NCBI RefSeq assembly: GCF_002127325.2
Contig: NC_035436.2
Span: 27,029,854-27,093,853 of the forward strand
Source: Helianthus annuus
Taxonomy: Eukaryota; Streptophyta; Magnoliopsida; Asterales; Asteraceae
Direction: 5' to 3'
DNA: 64,000 nt
This document shows, in pieces, positions 41,967 through 52,978 of the stretch; positions within the stretch are counted from its first letter, which is position 1; the number at the start of each line of letters is the position of its first letter. Below the pieces are notes generated by a model, which ran no database searches, was not told the DNA's origin, and saw nothing but the letters and a program-made list of their open reading frames with translations. Made by a program: the position numbers and the translations under genes.

Positions 41967-43272
41967 ATTAGATATAGCCACCACTAGTAAAATAGATGAT
42001 GATATAATTGATTGCCAAAATGAACAATTTGGAGAATATAAACAAGAAGTATTAATAGATAAGAAAAAACTTAAACAAATACAACATGAAAATTTCTCAT
42101 TATCAAACCATTCAGGATTTAAAATGAATACTTTACAAAAACTAGGAATAAAACCTAGAGATCATCATTTATATTATGGGCTAAATATTCAAGAAAGGGC
42201 TTTAGATATTAACATAACATCTAACAAAGTTATGATACCTTTATTATCTAAAAAAGATATCCAAGAAAAATTACAAAAGATAAAACCAGAAATAAGAAAC
42301 ACTTTGGGATGGGTACATGTAGGAGCTATCCAAATAATAATAAAATCCACCTTTAAAGAAGGTATAGATACCCCTATAGAATTAGCTGTTATGGATAATA
42401 GAATACAAAATAGAGAAGAAGCATGCCTTGGAATATTAAGAGGAAATTTACAATATGGAAAACTGAAATTTAATATCTATCCTAGAATTTCCTATAATAT
42501 TCAAGATAAAGATTTTGATAAAACTTTAAGTCTATTACAAGATTTTAAGAGAAAAGATTTCTTTAAACAACAAAATAGACCTTATTCTATTACATATGCT
42601 ATTTCTTATGCAGTGTCAAATACTCATCATTCTGAATGTTTTAGTATAAAAGACACTATTGATTTTCCTTATTTGTTTAACGATGTTTGTCAAATACAAA
42701 TACCGACCTTACCTAAAATAGAAGAAATAGATTCAAGACCTTTAAGTCTTGATTTACGAGATAAACCAATGATGTCTTCTAACCAGATAACCCCTAGATT
42801 GTTGTTCTCAAACAAAGAGGTAATAAGTTATCCTCTAAGAATAACTAATTCAAGTAGATATAATGATGTAATTAGTGAAAAAGAAGATAATGTAAGGAAT
42901 TACAAAATTCAAGGAGAATATTTCAATGGAAAAAGATTTTCGGCAGTAAATATGCTAATAGATACAGGTGCTAATGGGAATTATATAAACCATAAAATTT
43001 GTAAATACTTACAAAAATATCCATTAGAAGAACCCCATCAATACACAAACTTTAATGGTGAACTACATGAAATTAATGAAGCTGTAGAAACCATAATAAA
43101 GTTTGGAGAAGAAAAAATTCCTTTAAGACTCTTAATAGGTAATGAAGATGAAAACGATTCATTAGAAATAATGTTAGGATTAACTTTCTTAGAAAATGTA
43201 AAACCATATCAAATAACCTCCTATGGATTAAAAATTACATACAATGGCAAAATGATTTACATACCTAAATGA
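41959..43272 (+). CDS. MP: Viral movement protein with retropepsin-like domain (copy 2)
   Basis: Open 437-residue frame with the 30K-type core at about 90-230 and DTG at 335-337. The stop TGA overlaps the pol ATG (ATGA). This is the best reference for the gene in the window, having no disruption and the majority residue at each varying site. Confidence 0.82.
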   Translation: MNRLDIATTSKIDDDIIDCQNEQFGEYKQEVLIDKKKLKQIQHENFSLSNHSGFKMNTLQKLGIKPRDHHLYYGLNIQERALDINITSNKVMIPLLSKKDIQEKLQKIKPEIRNTLGWVHVGAIQIIIKSTFKEGIDTPIELAVMDNRIQNREEACLGILRGNLQYGKLKFNIYPRISYNIQDKDFDKTLSLLQDFKRKDFFKQQNRPYSITYAISYAVSNTHHSECFSIKDTIDFPYLFNDVCQIQIPTLPKIEEIDSRPLSLDLRDKPMMSSNQITPRLLFSNKEVISYPLRITNSSRYNDVISEKEDNVRNYKIQGEYFNGKRFSAVNMLIDTGANGNYINHKICKYLQKYPLEEPHQYTNFNGELHEINEAVETIIKFGEEKIPLRLLIGNEDENDSLEIMLGLTFLENVKPYQITSYGLKITYNGKMIYIPK

Positions 43273-45251
43273 CAAGCCCTAAAAGCATATACATCCCAAT
43301 AGGTATTACTTATAAAGATTACAAAGCTGAATACTTTGCTGCTTATATAGATAGTGGCTCAGGATTGTGTATATGTAAACCAGATTGTTTTCCAAAGGAA
43401 TATCATGAGGATTTAACACCATGTAATGGAGTTAGCTTTTCAAAAACTATAGTTCCCTTAAAAAGAGGAATAAAAAATCCAATAATAATAATTGGATCAT
43501 ACATGGTTAAATGTCCACCATTTTACTTTTATAATTCTGGATCAGATGTATTATTAGGAAATGATTTTTTAGAAAGATTTAACAAAATTACTTTTGATAT
43601 AGTAGCCTACCAAATTATACTAAAAACACCATGTCATCATTTGATAGTAGTTAAAAGAATAAAAAATGCATATGGAAGAAAATTTCCAATTAACTTTACA
43701 ACACGCGCAAGCCAGCGTGGTGATATTGGATACAAACAAAATCCAAAATTAGAAAAAGGGATACCGGTCTTGGAATATTACTTAAGAGAACCCTTAGATT
43801 ATCAAGTAAATCTAAGAAGATTGGATAACCATATAGAAAACATAAAAGATAAGTTAAAACAATGTTATACAAGTAACCCGTTACAATTTTGGGATAAAAA
43901 TCAGATAACAGCAAAACTAGAAATGAAAGATAAAGATAAGGAGATTAGAGTAAAACCAATGAGATACAATCCAGAAGACCAAAAAGAATTTAGGTCCCAG
44001 ATAAAAGAACTCCTAGATTTAAAGTTGATCAGAGCTAGTCATAGCCCACACAGCTCTCCTGCCTTCTTAGTAAGAAAACACGCTGAGGTTACAAGAGGTA
44101 AACCTAGAATGGTAATAAATTATAAGAAATTAAATGATAACACTGTATTTGATGGGTATTTTCTACCTCATAAGGAAAGTTTAATAAATTCGACTAGAAA
44201 CAAAAAGATATTTTCAAAATTTGATTGCAAAAGTGGATTTTGGCAAATAAAAATGCATCCTGATAGTATTGCCTACACAGCATTTTCTACTCCTCAAGGG
44301 CAATATGAATGGCTTGTAATGCCTTTTGGATTAAAAAATGCTCCTCAAATATTTCAAAGAAAAATGGATATTATATTTCGAAACTATGACTTTATTTTTG
44401 TATATATAGATGATATCCTAATTCTATCAGATGATATTAATTCACATTTAAAACATCTTGACATTTTTAGAGATTTATGTATGAAACATGGATTAGCTCT
44501 TTCAGAAAAAAAAACTAGTTTGTTACAAGAAACTATAGATTTTTTGAGAATGAAGATAGATGGCCAGGGGATAGAACTTCAAAGCCATATTTTGGAAAAA
44601 ATAACTGCCTTCCCAAATAAATTGACTGATAAAAAACAAGTTCAAAGTTTTCTTGGGATATTAAATTATGCTTCTGATTTTATAGAAAATCTTGCAGCTT
44701 TAAGAAGACCCTTTCAAGCTCTTCTTAAAAAGGATAAAGTATTTACTTTTGATAAAGGTCTAGAAGAACAAGTAAAAAAGATAAAAGAATATTGTAAAAG
44801 GTTACCAAAATTACAATTACCCAAAGAAAATGATGATTTAATTTTAGAAACTGATGCTTCAGAATATTATTGGAGTGGGATACTTAAAAGGATAGATTAT
44901 AACTCTGAAGAAGAAAAAATTGGTGAAAGCATTTGTAGATATTGTTCAGGGACTTTTAGTGACACTGAAACAAGATATCATATTAATGAAAAAGAATTAC
45001 TAGCAGTTATTAGAAGCTGCCAAAAGTTTTATTATTTCCTATTACCTAACAAATTTCTTTTAAGAACTGATAATACCCAGGTAAAAGCTTTTATAAAGAA
45101 TAATTTGCCTTCTAAACCTGAGTATAAAAGGCTCATAAGATGGCAAACCCTTTTATCTGAATATAATTTTGATATTGAAATAATAAAATCTGATAAAAAT
45201 GTTTTGGCAGATTTCTTGACTAGAGATGGAAGAGTTAGGACAACAACTTGA
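43269..45251 (+). CDS. pol: Viral protease-reverse transcriptase-RNase H (copy 2)
   Basis: Open 660-residue frame with the motifs described for copy 1: DSG 28-30, YIDD 379-382 and RNase H at the C-terminus. Its A-tract has nine As. It carries alanine in AYTAFST (majority) but a private glycine-to-arginine change in DFLRMKIDG, after the A-tract. It overlaps MP by four bases and the transactivator-like gene by 26. Confidence 0.92.
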   Translation: MTSPKSIYIPIGITYKDYKAEYFAAYIDSGSGLCICKPDCFPKEYHEDLTPCNGVSFSKTIVPLKRGIKNPIIIIGSYMVKCPPFYFYNSGSDVLLGNDFLERFNKITFDIVAYQIILKTPCHHLIVVKRIKNAYGRKFPINFTTRASQRGDIGYKQNPKLEKGIPVLEYYLREPLDYQVNLRRLDNHIENIKDKLKQCYTSNPLQFWDKNQITAKLEMKDKDKEIRVKPMRYNPEDQKEFRSQIKELLDLKLIRASHSPHSSPAFLVRKHAEVTRGKPRMVINYKKLNDNTVFDGYFLPHKESLINSTRNKKIFSKFDCKSGFWQIKMHPDSIAYTAFSTPQGQYEWLVMPFGLKNAPQIFQRKMDIIFRNYDFIFVYIDDILILSDDINSHLKHLDIFRDLCMKHGLALSEKKTSLLQETIDFLRMKIDGQGIELQSHILEKITAFPNKLTDKKQVQSFLGILNYASDFIENLAALRRPFQALLKKDKVFTFDKGLEEQVKKIKEYCKRLPKLQLPKENDDLILETDASEYYWSGILKRIDYNSEEEKIGESICRYCSGTFSDTETRYHINEKELLAVIRSCQKFYYFLLPNKFLLRTDNTQVKAFIKNNLPSKPEYKRLIRWQTLLSEYNFDIEIIKSDKNVLADFLTRDGRVRTTT

Positions 45252-46420
45252 TAGCCGTCTAAAGATGATGGACGAACAGATACAAGCAATTAAAGAAATT
45301 GCAACCGATATGGGAGAACTCATAGATATAATCGAAACCATTCCTGAACATATTGCAGAAATAAAAAATCTTGTGAAAAGCCACTTCAGGATGATAAGTA
45401 ACAAAGTTACTATGTATGAGTTCGATAGTATGAAGATGAAGCTTATGATAAAACATCAAATGATAGAAAAAGTAGATATGTCATTTGTTTTAGAAAAAAC
45501 AGATATTCCATCTACTTCTTCTGGAGATCATGTGATGGAAAATGCTCCAGACATTGAAGAAGAGGTAAGAGAAAAATTTTCTTTTAAACCTCATTCAGAT
45601 AAAACAACCACTTTTGGAAAAGTTCTCCAACCACAGATTCCTCCCCAACAACAACCTTTTTTATTAGATCCTGTTGCTAGACAAAGGAATAAAATGATAG
45701 AACTATACAGCCTTGCTCAAACTGAGTCAAGGTATGTTGATTTCACAGGGGTATACCCTAGATTAAATTATCTGCAAGGATCACCAGGCAGATGAGATCA
45801 GATATTGGTACGATTTTGGTGCCATAAACATGATTTATCTTACCTCACCTGATTTTCCTGAATTATCAGATTTACCAAGATGGGTCATAACTTCAGTGAA
45901 AAATTGTTATCAAAATAACCCAACCATGACCCCTAGAGATACTTTAGCTCTAAAGTTTTTATCTGCAGGACCAGATTTTTTCACTGATTACTATTACCCT
46001 GCTTATCATTTTATACATCTTGAAAAATGTCAAGCATTTTCCTGCAAAATCGATTCCAAAAGAAAAGAATTTACAAACTTTAATGAAAATGATATTCACT
46101 ACAGAAGGGCTATTGGGATAAGAGTAGTAATTCAGGGAATGGAATCTACTCTTAAAAAACCATTCAGAACTTATGGAGGAGAATATAAAAATTCTCCAGT
46201 TATGATTGCTCCGGCCCGAAAATCACCAGATGCAGCGATAAAATTTTTAAATAGCAAGATTAATTTGTTAGAAACTGGTTCAGTCAGATCAAGTCCGGAG
46301 GCACAGTATAAAATTTGTCAATATAGGAAACACCCTCCTGGAACCTGCCCATCATGTTCTCCTAATAAGACCAATATGAGTACCAACTCATCAAGGGATA
46401 GCCTAAATTCTAATGAATAG
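45226..46420 (+). pseudogene. Viral transactivator-like gene, frameshifted (copy 2)
   Basis: Open for 189 codons, then one extra G in CACCAGGCAG near 45787 shifts the frame and a stop follows at 45795. The rest (from about 45800 to 46420) is otherwise intact in another frame and ends with the usual Cys-containing tail. Other copies have CACCAGCAG here. Confidence 0.88.
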
Positions 46421-47368
46421 GCATTAAGCATAGATTAAAGGGTTTAAACATGTGAGTTTAAACACCTAAAAGAAGATTCTCTTCTAGATTTCTAACCGAT
46501 ACGTACAAAAACTTGGTAATGGAAAAAGTAAAGATAAGATTGACATAAATAAAGTGGGTAGACATGTCCATAAAGACAAAAGATGAAGGTCTTAAATGTC
46601 TAACTTCCCAAGGCAACTTTGAAATAAGAGATGGGACACTTCAAGGCAAGCCATAAAGTCACCTAGCCAAGAGAAATGCAAAAGAGGACACGTATCTTGC
46701 AACAAGAAGACTCATCATGAATAAAGGCCTATAAAAAAGGGAAAAGAGAAGGAGGAGGGGCATCGGTCTTCACTCATGTCTTAGAATGTTTTCTTTGATG
46801 TAATAAAAGTCTTTTGTATTTTCAAGAGTGTTTAGAGTGTTTTTTTTATTTTCCCTTTTGTAAGATATTTCCCTTTGTAAGATTTCCACCATGGAATAAA
46901 AGTCTTTGATTTCCTTATAAATTCTGAGAGTGTTCATCTTTATTTAGAGATATTTTTCTCTTAATAAGAAAAATCCTCCAACCTCAAGCTGTCTCTTTTT
47001 TTCCTTACACCGGAGGTAGGAAACGAAACCAGGTTGTGCTGAATATTGCTGAAGGAGCCAAAGAGGAGTTACCTAAGACAACTTAGGTTTGGCCTGAAAG
47101 AGCCTAGTAAAAAGACTCTTGGTATAACCCGGCGATATCTTGGTCAAAACGGGAAAAAGGTACGGAAGCATGTTGGACCCTTTTTCTTTTTAATTTTGAA
47201 ATATCACTAAATAATTGTTACTCTTAGTTTTTGTAAGGAAATATTTTACAAACAAAAGAAAATCTTAATTAAATTTTGTGATCTTTTTGATGATAATATA
47301 AATTTTAATCTCAAATTAAGGTGTGCTATGTCTTTTGATTTTTCTAAGATATAAATTAATTATACAAT
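46421..47368 (+). promoter_or_regulatory. Viral intergenic region (copy 2 to copy 3)
   Basis: Uninterrupted 948 bp. TATAAAAAA is at 46730-46738 and AATAAA at 46802-46807 and 46895-46900, both within AATAAAAGTCTTT. Leader hairpins are at 47057-47093 (ACCTAAG/CTTAGGT extended by GCCAA/TTGGC), 47098-47120 (AAGAG/CTCTT) and 47154-47185 (AAAAAGG/CCCTTTTT). These would give a promoter, a conditional poly(A) signal and a structured leader ahead of ORF1. Confidence 0.75.
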
Positions 47369-47782
47369 ATGTGGATAATAAAAATAACAACTATAGGAAC
47401 TTTTGATATCTTTTTAAACTATTTTGATAATTGCCTACATGAAGTAACGATTTTGAACCGACAAAATATTTCGGCTACTACCACCCAAAATGGTATCAGA
47501 GCCACCGATATTTCTTTTGCGGGGGCTCTACAACTACGCCAACAAATACTAGAAACTGATTTTGACAAATTAATTTACTTAAACATAAAATTGATTGATA
47601 ATGAAATTAGACTTATTAAGCTAAATACCCAAACTAATTTTATTGCAAGTGAAGTTTTGAGCACAAATACTGATTTTGATGATGATTATATTTCTGATGA
47701 AGATTTTAATTTTAGTCACTATGAATGGACAAGTTCTGATTTTACTTATGATGATACTGATTGGCAATATAGTTCTTCTTAA
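47369..47782 (+). CDS. Viral ORF1, unknown 137-residue protein (copy 3)
   Basis: Complete and open, identical in length to block A and copy 4. The hydrophobic N-terminus and acidic C-terminus are intact, and no domain is recognised. It contains the primer site at 47491-47503. Confidence 0.68.
   Translation: MWIIKITTIGTFDIFLNYFDNCLHEVTILNRQNISATTTQNGIRATDISFAGALQLRQQILETDFDKLIYLNIKLIDNEIRLIKLNTQTNFIASEVLSTNTDFDDDYISDEDFNFSHYEWTSSDFTYDDTDWQYSSS
47491..47503 (+). promoter_or_regulatory. Viral tRNA-Met primer binding site (copy 3)
   Basis: TGGTATCAGAGCC, in frame within ORF1, where it encodes the last base of N41 and then G-I-R-A. Confidence 0.9.
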
Positions 47783-48033
47783 TGGAAAACAAAAATTTTA
47801 ATAAATTAAAAGAAGGTGAAAATTCTTTAAAAATAGATAAAGATATAATAGAAATACAAAAAACAATTATTTTTTATGGAGATAAAATAATATTTAGACT
47901 AGATAAAATTATGGAATTACTTCAATCTGCCTATCCTAGTAGGAAAGATAAAGAAACAATAACTAATTTACAAGACCCTTTAGTTCAACTTTTGCAAAAT
48001 ATGAAGATACCTAAAGGTTATAAAAACAATTAA
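47782..48033 (+). CDS. Viral ORF2, VAP-like (copy 3)
   Basis: Open 83-residue frame, overlapping ORF1 by the A of TAATG and ending just before the capsid gene. It has the majority alanine in QSAYPS. Confidence 0.65.
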   Translation: MENKNFNKLKEGENSLKIDKDIIEIQKTIIFYGDKIIFRLDKIMELLQSAYPSRKDKETITNLQDPLVQLLQNMKIPKGYKNN

Positions 48034-48034
48034 A

Positions 48035-49345
48035 ATGAATTCAGATACGGAAAGTGAAAATAATATAATTCCTAAGTTAGACGATTCTGAAATAGAAAAT
48101 TTAACAACAAAAATAGGGGATATGGAATTAAATGATAATTTCATCAATATTAAAACTCAAGAAAATTTTAATATAAATGATACAGCTAGTACAAGCACTA
48201 GATTACCAATAAGAAATGAATCTCAAAGACCATCCCTAGGATACGCCGCTATAAAATCAACAATAAGACAGGAAGATAATTATAGACCTTATCCTTCAAT
48301 GAAGAATGAACCAATAAATCCTTTTGGAATATATTTAGATTTAGATTGTGTTAATAACACGGAAGAAGCAATTGATAAATGGGAAACCGCTTTTAGAATA
48401 GCCGTTTCTGTTAATAAAATGGATATTGAAACAATAAAAGGATTTTTAGAAAGAACCCTATTAAATAGTGCTTTAAGATATTGGCAAAATATAAGTCCTG
48501 ATGCTAAACAATATATATTTAATTCAGATGAAGATTTGGCCAACATAATAACAAGAGCCGTAGAGGCTTTTAGATTAGAGTTTTGTGGAGAAGGTAATAT
48601 AATAAGAGACCCAGCAACTATACAAAAATATTTAACAGCTTTACTAAGATTACAATTATGTGATATTTGTGAAATTGATAGATATATTTGTGTTTTTCAA
48701 GATTATTATTACCATATCTATAATCAAGTACCTGATACGGGTAATTATTTACCCTTATTTTTTGCAAAAATACCTGATCCTTGGGGACAAAAACTAATAA
48801 ATACTTATAACCCAGGAACATCAGATACCTTAGGAAAAAGAATAACACATGTCAGAGACAAATTAAGCGAGTGGTGTGGGGATGCAATATTAGCTAAATT
48901 GAGCAAAGGATTAAAAAGAAAAATATCTTTATGTTGTAGCAACCCAAAAATGCCTTTAATGATAGGTTGTGATAGTTCTTATTATTATGGAAAGATAAAA
49001 AGAAAATATAAGAAAAGGACTCATTTTAGAAAAAGATTTTTCAAAAAACGCAAGACCAAGTTTTATAAAAGAAAAGGATATAAAAAGACTTTTAAACCTA
49101 CATATAAAAGAAAGCAAAGTCCTAAAAAGTGTAGGTGTTTTCTTTGTCATGAAGAAGGACATTATGCAAATAAATGTCCTAAGAAATTTAATAAAAATCT
49201 CAAGATCTTTGAAATAGATGAAGACATTGAAAAAATGATGAATGAAGGAGAATTTATACAAATTAATGATTTTCATAATGAAGATTCTGATGAAAGCATA
49301 TTTATATTAACCGAAACAGAATACACATCATCCGAAGATGAATAG
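48035..49345 (+). CDS. CP: Viral capsid protein (copy 3)
   Basis: The only complete, open capsid gene in the window, 436 residues. The N-terminus is acidic, the central region (about 90-310) is the presumed shell domain, and a very basic stretch lies at about 315-365 (GKIKRKYKKR, KRFFKKRK). It is followed by a CCHC zinc knuckle at C368, C371, H376 and C381, then an acidic tail ending in SSEDE. Acidic ends with a basic stretch and a single knuckle are the hallmark of caulimovirid coat proteins, which package the genome. The gene overlaps MP by 8 bases. Confidence 0.88.
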   Translation: MNSDTESENNIIPKLDDSEIENLTTKIGDMELNDNFINIKTQENFNINDTASTSTRLPIRNESQRPSLGYAAIKSTIRQEDNYRPYPSMKNEPINPFGIYLDLDCVNNTEEAIDKWETAFRIAVSVNKMDIETIKGFLERTLLNSALRYWQNISPDAKQYIFNSDEDLANIITRAVEAFRLEFCGEGNIIRDPATIQKYLTALLRLQLCDICEIDRYICVFQDYYYHIYNQVPDTGNYLPLFFAKIPDPWGQKLINTYNPGTSDTLGKRITHVRDKLSEWCGDAILAKLSKGLKRKISLCCSNPKMPLMIGCDSSYYYGKIKRKYKKRTHFRKRFFKKRKTKFYKRKGYKKTFKPTYKRKQSPKKCRCFLCHEEGHYANKCPKKFNKNLKIFEIDEDIEKMMNEGEFIQINDFHNEDSDESIFILTETEYTSSEDE

Positions 49346-49605
49346 ATTAGATATAGCCACCACTAGTAAAATAGATGATGATATAATTGATTGCCAAAAT
49401 GAACAATTTGGAGAATATAAACAAGAAGTATTAATAGATAAGAAAAAACTTAAACAAATACAACATGAAAATTTCTCATTATCAAACCATTCAGGATTTA
49501 AAATGAATACTTTACAAAAACTAGGAATAAAACCTAGAGATCATCATTTATATTATGGGCTAAATATTCAAGAAAGGGCTTTAGATATTAACATAACATC
49601 TAACA

Positions 49606-52448
49606 TGTGACAACCCGAACTTTCAAGGTCGGTGACGTTCCATCCTTCGATCTTTGCTTCTCGTTATCTTTCTCTAACCTTGTTAGATTGATTGGTACAA
49701 TAACGTATTAAACAATGTTTTGACATTTGGGCCGCACATTAACTAGGCCGCATCTTCACACCCGAGCCCAAATACACCACCTGTTTTAATTTAATCCTGG
49801 CAGCCCACTTACTTTAACTTAATCTTGGCAAGTACTGTTCGGCCCACTAAGCATTCTTATGCCCATGTTCTCCGATTAAAATTAGATTATTTGATATTAA
49901 TGTGGGCTTAGGCCCAAACCGGTTATGATTACTTATGACTATAACCATACAAGTCGGCCAAATTGGTACCAATAGGTATACGTATATGATTAGGATTACT
50001 TCACCAATAAAAACAAACCCTACTCTCTTTTTCTTAATCTCGTTCGACTGAAGAAAACCCCCCCTCCTTCGAGACATTACAGTATCGGATCAACCTTATT
50101 TGCTTAGTAAGTTCTCATGTTAAATTTATGTTGAAAACCTTGTTGTGTGAGATCTTGATCGCATGATATTAGATTGCAATAAATATGTTATTAAAACTTT
50201 CTGTTGAGCCTATCAAGAGGAGCTAGGATGATAGCTTGGTAATGAATAAGTAGGGTTGTATGTATGTTAGATTCGTCGGATAGTGAGAATATGATACGTG
50301 TTGCTATTGTTGTGATTCATGTGCAATATGTTAATGAAATCGGTTGTTGATAGGTTTGTTCTTAATTATCACATATGAATTAATTAGTTAGTTGGCAGTA
50401 GCATAAACGGTCCAATGGAATATGTGTAAGGTTGACTAAAAGGGGCGGCGCATGTGGATCAATGCATATTAAAGAATAAGCTTGTCAGTAAGCATGTGTG
50501 CATGATGTAATCCTTGACAAAATAATGTTGGTAATCACAATTGACGGTTAATATTAAATAATGTTTTTATGTAACAAATTCAGAGGTCCAATCGTGTATA
50601 AGGTTTTGGGCGGTTTGTATGTATGTATATGTTATATGGAATCAGCCATGACATTATCATATTAATAGGCAAGACATTTAAAATACATATATGTGAGTGG
50701 ATTGTTCGGCCCAATCAAAAGTCCCACATGTATGCAAGTCATAAATACTAAGAGTACCTTCACGTGATGTGTTTATTAGTTTGCATTATGTCTGTTGTTG
50801 ATGGTGAGCCGCCAATAGCCACCAATAAGGTGCAGACCTCACCACAATAAGAAGCCATGTGGTTGAGTTGGGAGGTCCAATGAGGCCTTACCACAATGGC
50901 ATGAAACCATTCTTCACCCATGTGAGTATAATATGGCATGATTAAATGGGAAAAACGTTAATTAATGAGTGGATGTGTTGAAATTGGTGGCCACATCTAA
51001 TCAAATAGGAATAATAATCATTAATCGATGGTCAAATATGGTTGTAAAGCATGATGTGTGATTCGTGTATATAGGCGGCCAAGTAACAACATGTGACCAC
51101 ACCATCACTTGGGCTGATTTGGAGTGATGGGCCACACTCATGAGTAAACTGCACATCCACTTAGTGAATCCGTGAACTTGTAACATGCATAAGGATTTAA
51201 TTGAGCCGAAGAGTTTCAGTAGATTGCACCAATCCTAAGTGAAGCATTAACTTGAATTATGTACATACTTGTGTGTTGAAGGACTAAACATTGTATTGTC
51301 TTACAAGCATGAAGTCATGAAACGAACCTGCTTATTAACAAAATACATGCTAAGTGATTACTTGACGGTGTACTGGGTTGGGTTTAGATTAAATGGTTGG
51401 GCGAGTAGTTGCAAGGTGTTGGGTAATATTTGTGATTTAATGCGTGTAATAGTTTAGATGTCATGAATTGATAAATGTTTCGTGAGACATTTCACACTGT
51501 TGATGGATTGATATCACTTGCACAACTTGTTAAATACTAGTGCACTATCTGATGAATACATGTGAAACAATACGCACTAAGCTTGTATGCGAACTAACTG
51601 TTATGTGCAACTATCATAGGATTCGATTGATCATTTCTGTTTAACGTGTAACTAGTCTTACCGAGCAAACCAAGGTGAGTTCACTGCACTTTTCTCAAGC
51701 ATGCGTCCCGGTGGTTTGGGACAACTGGTAAACACTTGGAAGGGAAACTATGGGTAAACAACTTAATCGGTTTTGGTTATTGCCTGGAGGGCAATGGGGG
51801 TAATTAGTTGATAGCGCTATTAGGTGGGAAACCTCACACCGGGCCGTAAGGACGGGCGTGAACTAATTATCTGGGTATGGCTATGGTTGTTAGAGGCACA
51901 CTCCTCGGATACATATGGGCACTCTCCCTAGGGTATCTAACGATGGCAACATGGCAAACAGTCGTTAAGGGGTAACCACTCCCCGGATACTTATGGGCAC
52001 ACTCCCTAGGGTATCTAACATGAGCAACATCGAAACGTCAAACATCATAACAACAAACAACACATCATTTTGCAAACTGTTTTACTCACTTGATCGGTAA
52101 CACAACTTGGTAAACGAATACAAACCTTGAACTCACCAGCGTAGTCTGACACACTTGTTTACATGCTTGTAGGTGATTATTGAAGGAACTTGGGAGCTTG
52201 CTGTCTGATGCTGCTGGAGTGGTCGTGGTCATAATAAACAGTTATTTGATTTGCTTTCGATACATTTACACATTTATACTTCTTATGCTTCCGCTCAGTA
52301 CTTTGGTTTTGGTTTAACTTTCAAACAATACATTTCTATTGATTTGGTATTTATTTATAACTCGTGTTTGATATGATTGGTGGCTCTTTGTTGAATCGTT
52401 ACACCTCCATTAGGGACACGCCCTAGGTGGTAATTTGGGGGTGTGACA
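49606..52448 (+). repeat. Element 4 5' LTR
   Basis: 2843 bp. Shares with element 3 the ends, the CCAAGGTGAGTTCAC and GTCCCGGTGGTTTGGGAC blocks, ATAGCGCTAT, and the repeated GGCACACTCC...CCCTAGGGTA units (near 51895 and 51985); the middle is diverged. Frames at 49847, 51001 and 51269 are unsupported. Confidence 0.93.
51675..52172 (+). other. Candidate leader intron within the LTR (element 4)
   Basis: CAAG/GTGAGT to ACATGCTTGTAG/GT, 498 bases, homologous in position to those in elements 1 and 3. Confidence 0.4.
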
Positions 52449-52451
52449 GTT

Positions 52452-52464
52452 TGGTATCAGAGCC
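52452..52464 (+). promoter_or_regulatory. tRNA-Met primer binding site (element 4)
   Basis: TGGTATCAGAGCC, three bases after the LTR. Confidence 0.95.
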
Positions 52465-52788
52465 AGGTTATAGAGAACTCGGTTTTAAAAATGTTTTCAT
52501 AAAACCAGACTATAACTGAATTGATCCAAACGATGACCATGACACTCAGCTTCAGACTGCAAGGTTCGTTCCTCCTTAGCTTATGCTTTGTATGCCTAGT
52601 AAACGTAACTATATATATATGGCATGCACGATACGACATGGTAGGCATCATGACACATTGTTAGTGCAACATAACACTTGTATCTAGTAAACTTTAATCT
52701 TGTTGGCAGTGCTTATTTTTGTGTTGATTGGAGTGGGAGAAACTTCAAACATAAGTTAAGAAGCAATGAGAGGAGCATGCAAACCGCC

Positions 52789-52818
52789 TTATTATCATGG
52801 GTGCACACATAATAATAA
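52789..52818 (+). other. Leader hairpin I with GTGCAC loop (element 4)
   Basis: TTATTATCATG / CATAATAATAA, one mismatch, with the same GGTGCACA loop, upstream of gag. Confidence 0.68.
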
Positions 52819-52978
52819 CGCGTGGTGCATGCAAATCCCAATGAGGCTTAACGAGTGTAAGAGGGGTTCTTCCCTGTTTGTGTATGAACATGGTAGTTAA
52901 TCGTCCCTAACGTGATAAACCTGAATACTTTCCTCGTTTTCGACTCCTAAATTCGTTTCCTTCCCCTAATATAGAACC

